Of a DNA stretch of 35,993 nt, positions 1 through 7,662 are shown one piece after another. The position numbers were made by a program, and so were the translations under genes. The notes under the pieces are model-generated. The model saw only the letters and a list, made by a program, of their open reading frames with translations, was not told where the DNA came from and searched no databases. Position 1 is the first letter of the stretch. Every line of letters starts with the position of its first letter. The DNA is from LMEP-6097 sp049314535 (lineage in GTDB: Bacteria > Cyanobacteriota > Vampirovibrionia > LMEP-6097), in contig JBMOEX010000005.1 of the NCBI GenBank assembly GCA_049314535.1, positions 1 through 35,993 on the forward strand, given 5' to 3'.

Positions 1-13
1 TATGAAAAATCAC

Positions 14-715
14 ATGACTTATAAAGATTACTTTGGCTCAGTAAATTTCAGCGAAGAGGACGAAGTTTTTCACGGTAAAATCGAATTTATTAAAGCCTTA
101 ATTACTTATGAAGGCACAGACGTGAAGTCATTAAAAAAAGCCTTTCATGAAGCAGTAGACGACTATTTAGAAATCTGTGAAGCCCAGGGACGTAAGCCAG
201 AAAAAATATTTAAAGGCTCTTTTAATATAAGAATAAAACCTGAAATTCATCGCCAAATCAGCATTATGGCGGCGGAAAAAGATATTAATGTTAATAAATT
301 TATTTCAGATATTTTGGAAGCATCTGTTAAAAACAGTTTGAATATATCATCACAAAGCACTCTTCAGGAAAACACTACATTGCATGGTATTAATCACCAA
401 CTGCCCCCATTATTAAAAGTCACAGAAGCTAGACCAGGAAAAACTATATTGTATGATGCTGACCAATTTGGTGCCCTAAAAAATAAATCTTTGGAAGAAC
501 TTTATCAGGACGATGATAATATATCAGTCATTGATAGTACCAATAAATACTTGGAAGCACTTTGCCAGAACCCTCTTGTACAAACATATATAAAGCTTAA
601 TCAATCATATATAAAGCTTCATCAATTTTCTACAGTACCAGAACTTGCTAACGAGTCAGAAATTTCAAAACCAAAGAATTCAAAAAAAAGCCGCAACCTA
701 AGTAGACCTAGCTAA
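14..715 (+). CDS. HicB-family antitoxin with long C-terminal extension
   Basis: Residues 1 to about 110 look like the HicB antitoxin family: an N-terminal degraded-RNase-like half (DYFGSVNFSEED, then a G-rich strand and an AVDDYLEICE helix) followed by a ribbon-helix-helix DNA-binding half (SFNIRIKPEIHRQISIMAAEKDINVNKFI). In this family such proteins neutralise a HicA mRNA interferase and repress their own operon. The usual length is around 110 residues. Here a further ~125 residues follow, polar and Ser/Lys/Asn-rich, with no recognised domain. No hicA lies downstream; it could lie before the window. ATG at 14 is preferred over ATG at 2 because homologues begin with the MxYKxYxG segment, but the 4-residue longer form cannot be excluded. 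The next gene is convergent. Confidence 0.75.
   Translation: MTYKDYFGSVNFSEEDEVFHGKIEFIKALITYEGTDVKSLKKAFHEAVDDYLEICEAQGRKPEKIFKGSFNIRIKPEIHRQISIMAAEKDINVNKFISDILEASVKNSLNISSQSTLQENTTLHGINHQLPPLLKVTEARPGKTILYDADQFGALKNKSLEELYQDDDNISVIDSTNKYLEALCQNPLVQTYIKLNQSYIKLHQFSTVPELANESEISKPKNSKKSRNLSRPS
585..626 (+). repeat. 21-bp tandem duplication inside the HicB extension
   Basis: Two adjacent 21-nt units (585-605 and 606-626) beginning CATATATAAAGCTT differ at one base. They encode the repeated peptide YIKLNQS/YIKLHQF in the C-terminal extension, so the duplication is in frame. Confidence 0.85.
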
Positions 716-777
716 AAATCATCAAGGCACAATTCTCAAAGCCAAAAAATCTCAAACTAAAAATTATAATAATTCTC

Positions 778-2262
778 TTATTTGATTTCCGAAATAATAA
801 ACTCCGTAAAATAACTAATATCATCTTCTAACTGAGATCTTTCCAGAGCTTTAAAATAATCATTACGCCTCTCACTCTTGATAGTGAGCCAATTATAACT
901 ATCATTAATAAAAGCAATATTCATTAAAAAACGAGAAATACGTCCATTACCATCTGAGTGCGGATGTATACTGACATAAAAATAATGCAAAAATATACCT
1001 AACAAAAAACCATTATCAAGATCTTTAGTGTACTTAAAAAGCTCATTTAATAAAAAAGGAATTTTCTCATAATTGGGTGGAACATACATAGAGCCTTTGA
1101 TACTAACTAAATGCTTACGATAAACATCCCTTTCGATATCTATAACTTTTGCATTTAAACTAGGCTTCCACAATTCTTCAAACAATTTTCGCGCTAAAGT
1201 CTCACTGATAGTAAATTTTGCATCATTTAACTTTTTAATATAGTCCAATGTATTCATAAAACCTTTAGCAGCTAACTGATCCTTTAAAGTCGCTTCATAT
1301 TTATGACTAGGTTCATGGGTCTCTAGAAAACGAATTAGGGATTGAGTTACAGTGTAACCTTCTATAGTTAGACTGTGATAAGTATCTTCTATGGAAACCC
1401 CGTCTATATCTTTAGCTGTAAGTTTCTTTTTTAACTTCACTGGCTTTTTAATAGCCTGAAGATATTTAATAGCCTTTAATAAAGATATTTCAAAGCGGTT
1501 TATATAAGCTGGTCTTTCAAGCGATAGAGGCAGAAGATAATCTTCAAAAGGGTTTTTAACTGGCACTGTAACTTTATAAATTTTATAAAGCTCCTCTAAT
1601 TCTAAGCGAATAGTAAAATCTCCTAAAGCCCTCAGAGCGCCTATCAGCCTTGCAAGCAAGACATCTGATCTCTGTTTTTTAAAATAGTTTAATATATACT
1701 CCTCATCACGGTCAGAATCACGAATAAAAGAAATTAATTCATTTTTATAATTTTTATAATCACTTAAAGTCGCATGGATAATAAGATACTCGGGTCTAAG
1801 TAAGAAAACTGGCTTTAAGAATAAGGCTTTTTTAATTAGAGGTTTTTCTGTAAAGTTTTTATCATAACTAGCGTAAATTTCGAAATCCTCAGTAAGTTTG
1901 ATAATACGATTTGATTTAGCTTGAGTACTAATACTGATCTGCTTTAGATTTATACTAAAATCCTCTAATAATAATTTATAAGCATAGGCACCAGTACAGC
2001 ACCAGCCTTCTGGAAAAGCTATATTTAAAAACTCTACTACTATAAGCCAGAAATTAGCTTTCAGTGCTTTAAACTCCAGCTCATCACTATGTTTCAGAAA
2101 TATATACTGCTTATTAATTTCACCAATAAATTTCCGAGAATAGAGATATAAAATTATTTCTGTATCTATATCACTTTTTTTATGGACTAGTTTTTGTTTT
2201 TTAAGATTTAACTTTAGCCATTCAAGAGCTTTCTTTTCAATATTAACTAGAGATTCATTCAT
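778..2262 (-). CDS. Fic-domain protein (probable AMPylase) with N-terminal AbiEi-like region
   Basis: The C-terminal half carries a Fic core motif, HPHSDGNGRISR at residues 433-444. The catalytic His433, the anion-hole GNGR and the metal-binding Asp437 are present; the usual Phe after HP is His435. Fic enzymes typically transfer AMP from ATP to Ser/Thr/Tyr of target proteins. Residues 297-302 read SLTIEG, which matches the (S/T)xxxE(G/N) inhibitory-helix motif, so activity should be auto-inhibited through Glu301. Residues 1 to ~220 resemble the winged-helix/AbiEi-type N-terminus seen in some ~490-residue Fic proteins (GWCCTGAYAYKLLLE, then a PVFLLRPEYL segment); this is inference. It may serve DNA binding, in keeping with the repeated sequence upstream. 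The gene is convergent with the HicB gene and divergent from the zinc locus. It is probably a defence or toxin-antitoxin type gene. Confidence 0.85.
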   Translation of the reverse strand: MNESLVNIEKKALEWLKLNLKKQKLVHKKSDIDTEIILYLYSRKFIGEINKQYIFLKHSDELEFKALKANFWLIVVEFLNIAFPEGWCCTGAYAYKLLLEDFSINLKQISISTQAKSNRIIKLTEDFEIYASYDKNFTEKPLIKKALFLKPVFLLRPEYLIIHATLSDYKNYKNELISFIRDSDRDEEYILNYFKKQRSDVLLARLIGALRALGDFTIRLELEELYKIYKVTVPVKNPFEDYLLPLSLERPAYINRFEISLLKAIKYLQAIKKPVKLKKKLTAKDIDGVSIEDTYHSLTIEGYTVTQSLIRFLETHEPSHKYEATLKDQLAAKGFMNTLDYIKKLNDAKFTISETLARKLFEELWKPSLNAKVIDIERDVYRKHLVSIKGSMYVPPNYEKIPFLLNELFKYTKDLDNGFLLGIFLHYFYVSIHPHSDGNGRISRFLMNIAFINDSYNWLTIKSERRNDYFKALERSQLEDDISYFTEFIISEIK

Positions 2263-2274
2263 TATATTAATTAT

Positions 2275-2346
2275 AGTGGAAATATTATATTTTTTTTAGT
2301 TAATCCCTTATATTATTTCCAGTATATTTACTATATTATTCCCAGT
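2275..2346. promoter_or_regulatory. Repeated operator-like boxes upstream of the Fic gene
   Basis: Two direct copies of TATATTATT(T/C)CCAGT lie at 2309-2323 and 2332-2346 (14 of 15 identical, start-to-start 23 bp). A related box in inverted orientation, AGTGGAAATATTATAT, lies at 2275-2290, 13 bp from the Fic start codon. A shorter partial copy (TTTCCAGTT) follows at about 2377. The spacing by roughly two helical turns suggests a repressor operator, possibly for the Fic protein's own N-terminal domain. The function is inferred. Confidence 0.45.
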
Positions 2347-2353
2347 TAAATCT

Positions 2354-2395
2354 TTAAGGAAGTGATAAAAAATAAATTTCCAGTTACTTCCTTAA
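2354..2395. repeat. 10-bp inverted repeat
   Basis: TTAAGGAAGT (2354-2363) and ACTTCCTTAA (2386-2395) are perfect inverted arms separated by 22 nt, in the 251-bp intergenic space between the Fic gene and the His-rich gene. It could be an operator or a transcript hairpin. There is no T-tract after it. Confidence 0.5.
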
Positions 2396-2422
2396 GAAAA
2401 TTCAGTAAATAAATTGCATTAC

Positions 2423-2460
2423 GTAATAATATGATAACATCATTAATGTAATTTTATAAC
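2423..2460 (+). promoter_or_regulatory. Candidate Zur-type operator and promoter of the His-rich operon
   Basis: GTAATAATATGATAAC (2423-2438) is an imperfect palindrome (12 of 16 positions symmetric) with GTAAT/ATAAC half-sites like those in proteobacterial Zur boxes. A plausible -10 (TATAAC, 2455-2460) lies 17 bp downstream of a weak -35 (TGATAA, 2432-2437) that overlaps the palindrome, which would suit repression. A separate perfect palindrome, ATTACGTAAT, sits just upstream at 2418-2427. The link to the Zur gene in the same locus is inference from position and sequence. Confidence 0.35.
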
Positions 2461-2513
2461 AATAGCGAAATTTAACAAGACCTAAAAAGCCCCATACCTT
2501 TTAACTAGCATCC

Positions 2514-3641
2514 ATGCTAAACACCGCACTTAGCTTGAATACTTCCGCAGCTTTAGAGACTTATATTCAGACTCTAAGCGGTAAAAGAATATCTGATTTA
2601 GAACAAAGCGCCGAGCTAAGAAATTTCGTAAAGGAATATCAGTCTAAATATGGTTTTCACTTACATCTGAAAAATGGAGATGAGTTAGATCCCTGCGATG
2701 GTGATCATCATCACAAACCTAGTACAGATATGCTTCAATCTTTACATGGGGAACCTAAACACGATACGAAGCACGATCATGCTAATGATGGATATAAACA
2801 TGAGATAAAACATAAAAAAGAAGAGCATCATACCCACAATCACGCTCACGATAAACCAGCGAAAGGTTTTTTAGAAAAGTTACTAAATAACATTTCAGAG
2901 AATAAATCTATCCCTAAAACTTTCAAACCGCTTTTAATCAGAGGAACTATAAACTTAGCAAATATTTTTTTAGCACAAAGTCTAAGCGTCCCACTGCATC
3001 ACATACATACGCCAAGTGAACTTACTAGCAGCTCTGCCGTTGCAGCCATGCATCTACTGAACTACGGTACTAATAAGTGGGAAAGCCTTGCTAAAAATCT
3101 ATTTACCATAGTTCCTTTTGTAGCCTTGCATAGATTAGTAAAAGTACCTAATTTTGTAATGAGATCTGCTCTAGGATTTGTCATTAGCTTAAGTGAGCAG
3201 CTATCTAGCTCTGATAATCAGAAAACTAAGATGGAAAAATTTAAAGATGCTTTTAACAAAGATGCTGGGAAATTCCTCTCTAAACTTTTACAGATGGAAA
3301 CTATGTTAAACACCGCTATTCCACTAGGGCAGAGTATCGCTAAAAAAATTCCAAATAAAGCCCTAGCATTCGTTAGCCAGAATTTAGCTATGGCTGGAGC
3401 CTTCACTGTTATTCCCGAGCTATTTAGCTTATTTAAAAATAAAACTGCTAACAATCCTCATGCTGCTTTAGATCACAGCGCTCTTACAGCTGAACTTTTA
3501 GAGTGTGCGGTCTGCGGCGAGGCTCATGGAGCAGATTTCCACCTTCTTGAAATTTCAGAAGGAGTTAGCTTAGCTGGGGCGAATAACGCTAGCGATCAAG
3601 ATCATTTACATTCACTAATTCATCATGGAGGAGTTCTTTAG
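2514..3641 (+). CDS. His-rich membrane-associated protein of a zinc locus, unknown family
   Basis: I do not recognise this 375-residue protein. Residues 65-112 hold 14 histidines in 48 positions, interspersed with Asp/Glu/Lys, as in metal-buffering loops of zinc transporters. Residues ~140-235 and 262-306 contain several hydrophobic or amphipathic helices (for example NLANIFLAQSLSV, FVMRSALGFVISLS, AFVSQNLAMAGAFTVIPELF) that could be membrane segments. Near the C-terminus, CAVCGEAHGADFH (C331, C334, H338, H343) is a second likely metal site, and the tail ends HLHSLIHHGG. No signal peptide is evident. The gene runs directly into the next one (stop TAG followed at once by ATG) and two genes upstream of a Zur-type regulator. 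A role in zinc storage, sensing or transport is inferred from the His-rich region and this context. No strong Shine-Dalgarno precedes ATG 2514. Confidence 0.7.
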   Translation: MLNTALSLNTSAALETYIQTLSGKRISDLEQSAELRNFVKEYQSKYGFHLHLKNGDELDPCDGDHHHKPSTDMLQSLHGEPKHDTKHDHANDGYKHEIKHKKEEHHTHNHAHDKPAKGFLEKLLNNISENKSIPKTFKPLLIRGTINLANIFLAQSLSVPLHHIHTPSELTSSSAVAAMHLLNYGTNKWESLAKNLFTIVPFVALHRLVKVPNFVMRSALGFVISLSEQLSSSDNQKTKMEKFKDAFNKDAGKFLSKLLQMETMLNTAIPLGQSIAKKIPNKALAFVSQNLAMAGAFTVIPELFSLFKNKTANNPHAALDHSALTAELLECAVCGEAHGADFHLLEISEGVSLAGANNASDQDHLHSLIHHGGVL

Positions 3642-5669
3642 ATGTTTTTAGGTCTATTAGGAAAGATCCCTGTTCTAAATTCTTTTCTCGGTCAGAAAGC
3701 CTCTAAAAAAAACTCAGAAACTGAAGCCGCAGCGAATATTAAAAATGAAAAAGCCATAATTCAAGAAGGCTTAAAGCCTTTATTTATAGTAATTTTACCA
3801 GAAGGTGATTTTTCAGAGCTGAAAGCTAAGTTAAAAGAAAAGTTTAACCGCAGAGATCTATATTTCGAGGTAAACCCAGAACTTAAAAAACCGACATTAT
3901 ATATTATAAAACCAAATGCTTTAGCTAAGAGGAATTTAGAAACAGCTTTAGATAAAGCTTTTATTAAAGAAAATTACGAGAGCATAGAACTTAATGTAGA
4001 TGCAAATAAGCTCGGGGAAAGCTTATTTAGGACTATGAATACTAAGCTTAGTTACTTAGAGAGTGCTAAGCAAAAATTAGAGGATACGCAGATAGGAGTA
4101 GAAAAAGCTAAGCTGCGTCAGTCTTTGAAGAGTTTGAGTAAGGCGGAAGCTAAGCTGGGCAGTCCAGCAGAAAGATTAAACGCTTTAGGGGTACATATTT
4201 GCGGTGAAGGTTGTGAACATGGTGGAGGACGAGCGTTAACAACAGAAGACGCCAAGAGTGTCCTACAGCATTTTTATAGTTCTCAAACTAATAAAAGTAT
4301 TACAAGCACTAAACAAGAAAGAATAAAGGATCTGCAAAAGTTTCTTGTCAAACTCAATGAGCTAGGAGATAATCACCAAACACATAATCAACTAATAGCA
4401 TCTAGTAATTCTATTTACATTATTAATGATAAAAATAATGGTCCAACATTTGACCCGACACAGCTAGAACTAACTTTCGCTCATAGAGAGAAACTTAATG
4501 ATGATTTTACAGTACATAGATTAGCTTTGTTTGATTTCCTAAGAGGTGCAAAATTAACAACAAGCTCTAAGAGAATAAGTAATGGTGATATACACCAGAA
4601 GGAAATGCACGTTAAAGACGTTGTCCAAGCTCAATCTATTTTATCGATACTTAAGACGTTAGAGAATCAACAAAATCCTCTAACTGCACTTAAAAATAAC
4701 TTCGAGAGAAACCTAAATCAAATCAGCAGTAAAATTAAAGAAGCTTTAAAGCAAGTACAGTCCGCTAGTCAAGCGGTCTTAAGTCCAACAGCGATAAATC
4801 GAAGCCTTAGCATCAGTAATCTTCCAAATCAAGGTGGTAGTTTTTCCAATACTCCTTTTACAATAATGAATACAGAAAGGTCTCAAGAAATCAGTTCTGC
4901 AAGAAAGTCTATAGAAGAATCTACAAAAGAATTACTAAGAAATATTTTTTCCCCAGAGAATAGATCATTTAAAAGTAGTGCTAGGGAAATCTTAAATACA
5001 TTTAGTCCCGATGAAACTAAGCTAATAAGCTCACCCATCTCTCAATATTTTAACGAACAAATAAATCAGAATAGATCACAAATTCAATCACCAAGCAGTA
5101 AAGATTTAAGCAAGAATCTTAATGCAGAGACTGCACAAAACTATATAAACAATAGAGTTCAGATCAGTCAGCAGCTTAATCTACTACCAGAATTAATAGA
5201 TATAGATAAAGCTTTTTCGTATGACAAGAACGTAATAGCAAGATTTGAACAGTCTGATCCTGCTACTACTAACACAAATCAACAACTAGCCACAAAAGAA
5301 TATTTACAAAATAGAACTAATGCCTCTGGGGAAGAAGAACATGATAAACAAGTAGGCGGAATAGCTCTCACTGGCCAGTTTTCATTTATAGACCGTAAAG
5401 AATATCATGAAAAAAATGAGACCTATAAAGATTTTCCACCATTACCAGAGAGCTGGAAACCAGAACCTAATTCAGCCACAACTACTACCCAAGAGACTCA
5501 GACGAATCACAACCCAGCAAACAGTACTCAAAAAGCTACAATAGAAGCCGCTCAAACTAGCACAAAAACTGTTACTCATCATACAGAAACAGTTGTTAGT
5601 AATCAAAACGAGCAGGTGAGTATAGCAGCTGAAGAGATGCAAGAAAAAGTGAATACAACGCAGTTATAA
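3642..5669 (+). CDS. Unknown 675-residue protein with HxCxxxCxH motif, zinc locus
   Basis: No family is recognised. The ATG follows the preceding stop codon with no gap, and GGAGGA (3627-3632) lies inside the upstream gene's end, so the two are probably translationally coupled. Residues ~45-125 alternate strands and helices (PLFIVILPEGDFSELKAKLKEKF, then TLYIIKPNAL). Residues ~135-175 form a Lys/Glu-rich coiled-coil-like stretch. HICGEGCEH (H185, C187, C191, H193) is a probable metal-binding knuckle, and its CGE..HG spacing echoes the C-terminal motif of the upstream partner. The remaining ~450 residues are polar, Ser/Asn/Gln/Thr-rich and probably extended or partly disordered, with no membrane segment. 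Only 17 bp separate it from the Zur-type regulator gene, so co-transcription is likely. Function unknown; zinc handling is inferred from neighbours. Confidence 0.65.
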   Translation: MFLGLLGKIPVLNSFLGQKASKKNSETEAAANIKNEKAIIQEGLKPLFIVILPEGDFSELKAKLKEKFNRRDLYFEVNPELKKPTLYIIKPNALAKRNLETALDKAFIKENYESIELNVDANKLGESLFRTMNTKLSYLESAKQKLEDTQIGVEKAKLRQSLKSLSKAEAKLGSPAERLNALGVHICGEGCEHGGGRALTTEDAKSVLQHFYSSQTNKSITSTKQERIKDLQKFLVKLNELGDNHQTHNQLIASSNSIYIINDKNNGPTFDPTQLELTFAHREKLNDDFTVHRLALFDFLRGAKLTTSSKRISNGDIHQKEMHVKDVVQAQSILSILKTLENQQNPLTALKNNFERNLNQISSKIKEALKQVQSASQAVLSPTAINRSLSISNLPNQGGSFSNTPFTIMNTERSQEISSARKSIEESTKELLRNIFSPENRSFKSSAREILNTFSPDETKLISSPISQYFNEQINQNRSQIQSPSSKDLSKNLNAETAQNYINNRVQISQQLNLLPELIDIDKAFSYDKNVIARFEQSDPATTNTNQQLATKEYLQNRTNASGEEEHDKQVGGIALTGQFSFIDRKEYHEKNETYKDFPPLPESWKPEPNSATTTTQETQTNHNPANSTQKATIEAAQTSTKTVTHHTETVVSNQNEQVSIAAEEMQEKVNTTQL

Positions 5670-5686
5670 TATACCAAGGAAGCCTT

Positions 5687-6106
5687 ATGTCACACCCACA
5701 CCAAGAAAACTTCATCGAAAAAGCCTTAGAGAAACTAAAGCAACACGGCTTTAAATCCACTCGTGCAAGAAATGATATTTTAGAAGCTATCGCTAAACAC
5801 GACAAAGCCCTCTCGGCATACGAGCTTCAGGATTTACTAAAAAATGAAGAAAAAAATTATTCAGCGATCACCATATATCGGGTCATAGAGACACTTTTAG
5901 AATTAGATATAGTGCATAAAGTTCATTCGATAAATAGTTTTATGAAATGCTGTGAGCACAAGAATCACCTACATCGTCTTTTAGTCTGTAAAAGCTGCCA
6001 CAGCGTAAAGCCGGTAGAGAGAGCAGCTACAGAGCTTCATATAAATGGCTTTGCTCAGGTAGAAGTTATAGATGAGGTTTTAGGTCTCTGCGAGAAGTGC
6101 CACTAA
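5687..6106 (+). CDS. zur: Zur-type Fur-family zinc uptake regulator
   Basis: This is a 139-residue Fur-superfamily repressor: an N-terminal winged helix (FKSTRARNDILEAIAKHDKALSAYELQDLL, with YSAITIYRVIETLLE as recognition region) and a C-terminal dimerisation domain. A structural zinc site is formed by C101/C104 and C135/C138. H77, C88, H96 and E111 fall at the same numbers as the sensory M-site ligands I recall for E. coli Zur (H77, C88, H96, E111), which favours zinc over iron or peroxide sensing. Such proteins bind palindromes when Zn-loaded and repress uptake genes. AAGGA (5676-5680) is a good ribosome binding site. It is third in an operon with the His-rich and HxCxxxCxH genes and convergent with a COG0523 GTPase gene, a frequent Zur target. 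Confidence 0.85.
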   Translation: MSHPHQENFIEKALEKLKQHGFKSTRARNDILEAIAKHDKALSAYELQDLLKNEEKNYSAITIYRVIETLLELDIVHKVHSINSFMKCCEHKNHLHRLLVCKSCHSVKPVERAATELHINGFAQVEVIDEVLGLCEKCH

Positions 6107-6212
6107 AGCAACGTCAATGATCCCATTCCTTTCTCTGACAAGATTTCACACCTTCGAGAACTGATTTATTTAAAAAAATACTATAACAAAGACTTGCTAT
6201 ATTCCACAGCCC

Positions 6213-7451
6213 CTAAACAGCCACCGCTTCTTCCATCTCACCCCATACTGGAAAAGGATCTTTAAACTCAAGCCAAGCCTTTTCACCTAAAGTAAGTTCA
6301 TCTTCCGTTAGCAGAGCGGACTCCAGCTTATTTACAATCGCCTCTTTATCCATATCTATACCGATAATTACTAATTCTTGCCTTCTATCCCCGAAAGGCT
6401 CTACCCATGAAGATTTAATTTCCTTTACCGTCTCTTCATCTTCTGGCCAGAAGCTTGCTGGCGCTCCAGCCCACCAATAACCAGCCATACGACTCTGACA
6501 GATAGCTCCAGCTTGTGACCAAAAACCCACCTTATCCATTCTACTAGCTAACCAAAAATAACCCTTAGAGCGAATGACCCCAGGCCACTCTTCATCAAAG
6601 ACTTTACGTAAACGCTGTGGGTGAAATGGTTTACGTGCGACATAAGTAAAATTAGTAATTCCATACTCATCTGCTTCTGATTTATCTTCTTCTTTCAGAG
6701 ACTCCATCCACTCAGGATGCTCTTCAGCACTGTTTATATCGAAAAGACCAGTATTTAAAACCTCTTTTAGAGGTACAGCTGCGTTTACTGCTTCAATTAT
6801 CTTCGCATCCTCATTTAAAGCTTTAATCATTTTACGTAAATAAGCTTTATCCTCATCACTAATTAAATCTAATTTATTCAGAATTATTACATCTGCAAAT
6901 TCAATCTGTGAGAGCAAAAGATCCACTATAGTACGAGCATCTTCACCATCACGTGCCATCTCTCTATCAGAGAGAAAATCCGTAGAGCCATAATCTTTCA
7001 GAAAATTAAATGAATCTACTACAGTTACCATAGTATCTAGCTTAGCGATATCAGATAGTGAACTTCCTTCTTCATCCTCAAAACTAAAGGTCTCTGCGAT
7101 AGGCATCGGCTCAGAAATCCCAGTCGACTCTATAACTAAATAATCAAAACGATTATCAGCAGCTAATTTCTTCACTTCCAGTAAAAGATCTTCTCTTAAA
7201 GTGCAGCAGATACAGCCATTTGACATTTCTACTAATTTTTCATCAGTCCTACTTAAAGTAGATTCACGATTCACTAAATCAGCATCTATATTCACTTCAC
7301 TCATATCATTGACGATTAGAGCGACTCTTAATCCCTCTCTATTATTTAAGATATGGTTCAACAGAGTGGTTTTACCAGCACCAAGAAAGCCAGATAGTAC
7401 CGTTACGGGGAGCTTAGGAGTATCTACAAGAAGACTAGAACTTTGACTCAT
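6213..7451 (-). CDS. COG0523 GTPase, CobW/YciC/ZigA-like metallochaperone
   Basis: This is a 412-residue G3E-family GTPase. The P-loop is GFLGAGKTT (21-29), the metal-binding CICC motif is at 80-83, and NKLD (192-195) confers guanine specificity. The C-terminal CobW_C domain contains FTYVARKPFHPQRL and a Trp-rich stretch (GYFWLASR, MAGYWWAGAPASFW), typical of the YciC/ZigA-like subgroup rather than cobalamin CobW or HypB. In that subgroup the protein delivers zinc to client enzymes during zinc limitation and is commonly under Zur control. No cobalamin genes are nearby, while a Zur-type regulator lies convergently 106 bp away. A 15-bp palindrome sits 24-38 bp before the start codon. Confidence 0.88.
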   Translation of the reverse strand: MSQSSSLLVDTPKLPVTVLSGFLGAGKTTLLNHILNNREGLRVALIVNDMSEVNIDADLVNRESTLSRTDEKLVEMSNGCICCTLREDLLLEVKKLAADNRFDYLVIESTGISEPMPIAETFSFEDEEGSSLSDIAKLDTMVTVVDSFNFLKDYGSTDFLSDREMARDGEDARTIVDLLLSQIEFADVIILNKLDLISDEDKAYLRKMIKALNEDAKIIEAVNAAVPLKEVLNTGLFDINSAEEHPEWMESLKEEDKSEADEYGITNFTYVARKPFHPQRLRKVFDEEWPGVIRSKGYFWLASRMDKVGFWSQAGAICQSRMAGYWWAGAPASFWPEDEETVKEIKSSWVEPFGDRRQELVIIGIDMDKEAIVNKLESALLTEDELTLGEKAWLEFKDPFPVWGEMEEAVAV

Positions 7452-7474
7452 AATTATCTAAAGATAGCACTAAA

Positions 7475-7489
7475 TGTAACAGTATTACA
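7475..7489 (-). promoter_or_regulatory. Perfect palindrome, candidate Zur operator of the COG0523 gene
   Basis: TGTAA (7475-7479) and TTACA (7485-7489) are perfect inverted half-sites around CAGTA. The position just upstream of the ATG would let a bound repressor block transcription. The GTAA half-site resembles the candidate at 2423-2438, but the two sites are not identical, so assignment to Zur is inference. Confidence 0.4.
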
Positions 7490-7509
7490 ATAAAGATTTT
7501 GATACGTTT

Positions 7510-7569
7510 TTAAATCAACTCACCCTGTAAAAACTTAAAAACCTGCTCCGCCGTTCTGTAATCAGCGAA
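7510..7569 (-). pseudogene. Detached tolC 3' end (20 codons including stop)
   Basis: The 60 bp match the last 20 codons of the tolC-like gene (8225-8284) at 56 positions. Read on the minus strand they encode FADYRTAEQVFKFLQGELI followed by TAA, identical to the TolC C-terminus. The four differences (7522, 7528, 7534, 7567) are all synonymous third-position changes. Homology starts exactly at the stop codon and stops abruptly on the other side. Together with 8225-8284 it brackets the ORF6N gene as a direct repeat with a period of 715 bp. Confidence 0.9.
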
Positions 7570-7625
7570 ATAATTTAAGTTAATTTACTCATTAATTTTT
7601 CATCTCCTATCAGTTCAGATATGCT

Positions 7626-7660
7626 TTTTCAAGTGGTCGCAGTTTGCGACCACTTGAAAA
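7626..7660 (+). repeat. Perfect 16-bp hairpin at the ORF6N gene start
   Basis: TTTTCAAGTGGTCGCA (7626-7641) and its exact reverse complement (7645-7660) are separated by only GTT. The right arm ends 2 nt before ATG 7663. If transcribed it would form a very stable stem that occludes the ribosome binding region; as DNA it could be a dimeric operator. No Shine-Dalgarno is visible elsewhere before this ATG. Confidence 0.9.
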
Positions 7661-7662
7661 CC

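Noticed and set aside
6107..6212. Possible terminator between the convergent zur and COG0523 genes
   Set aside because: No convincing stem-loop was found in these 106 bp.
7201..7446. Plus-strand open frame opposite the P-loop region of the COG0523 gene
   Set aside because: Shadow of a well-supported gene; no independent signal.
7621..7662. Earlier ATG for the ORF6N protein
   Set aside because: It would translate the perfect hairpin, and homologous domain sequence begins later; ATG 7663 is favoured.
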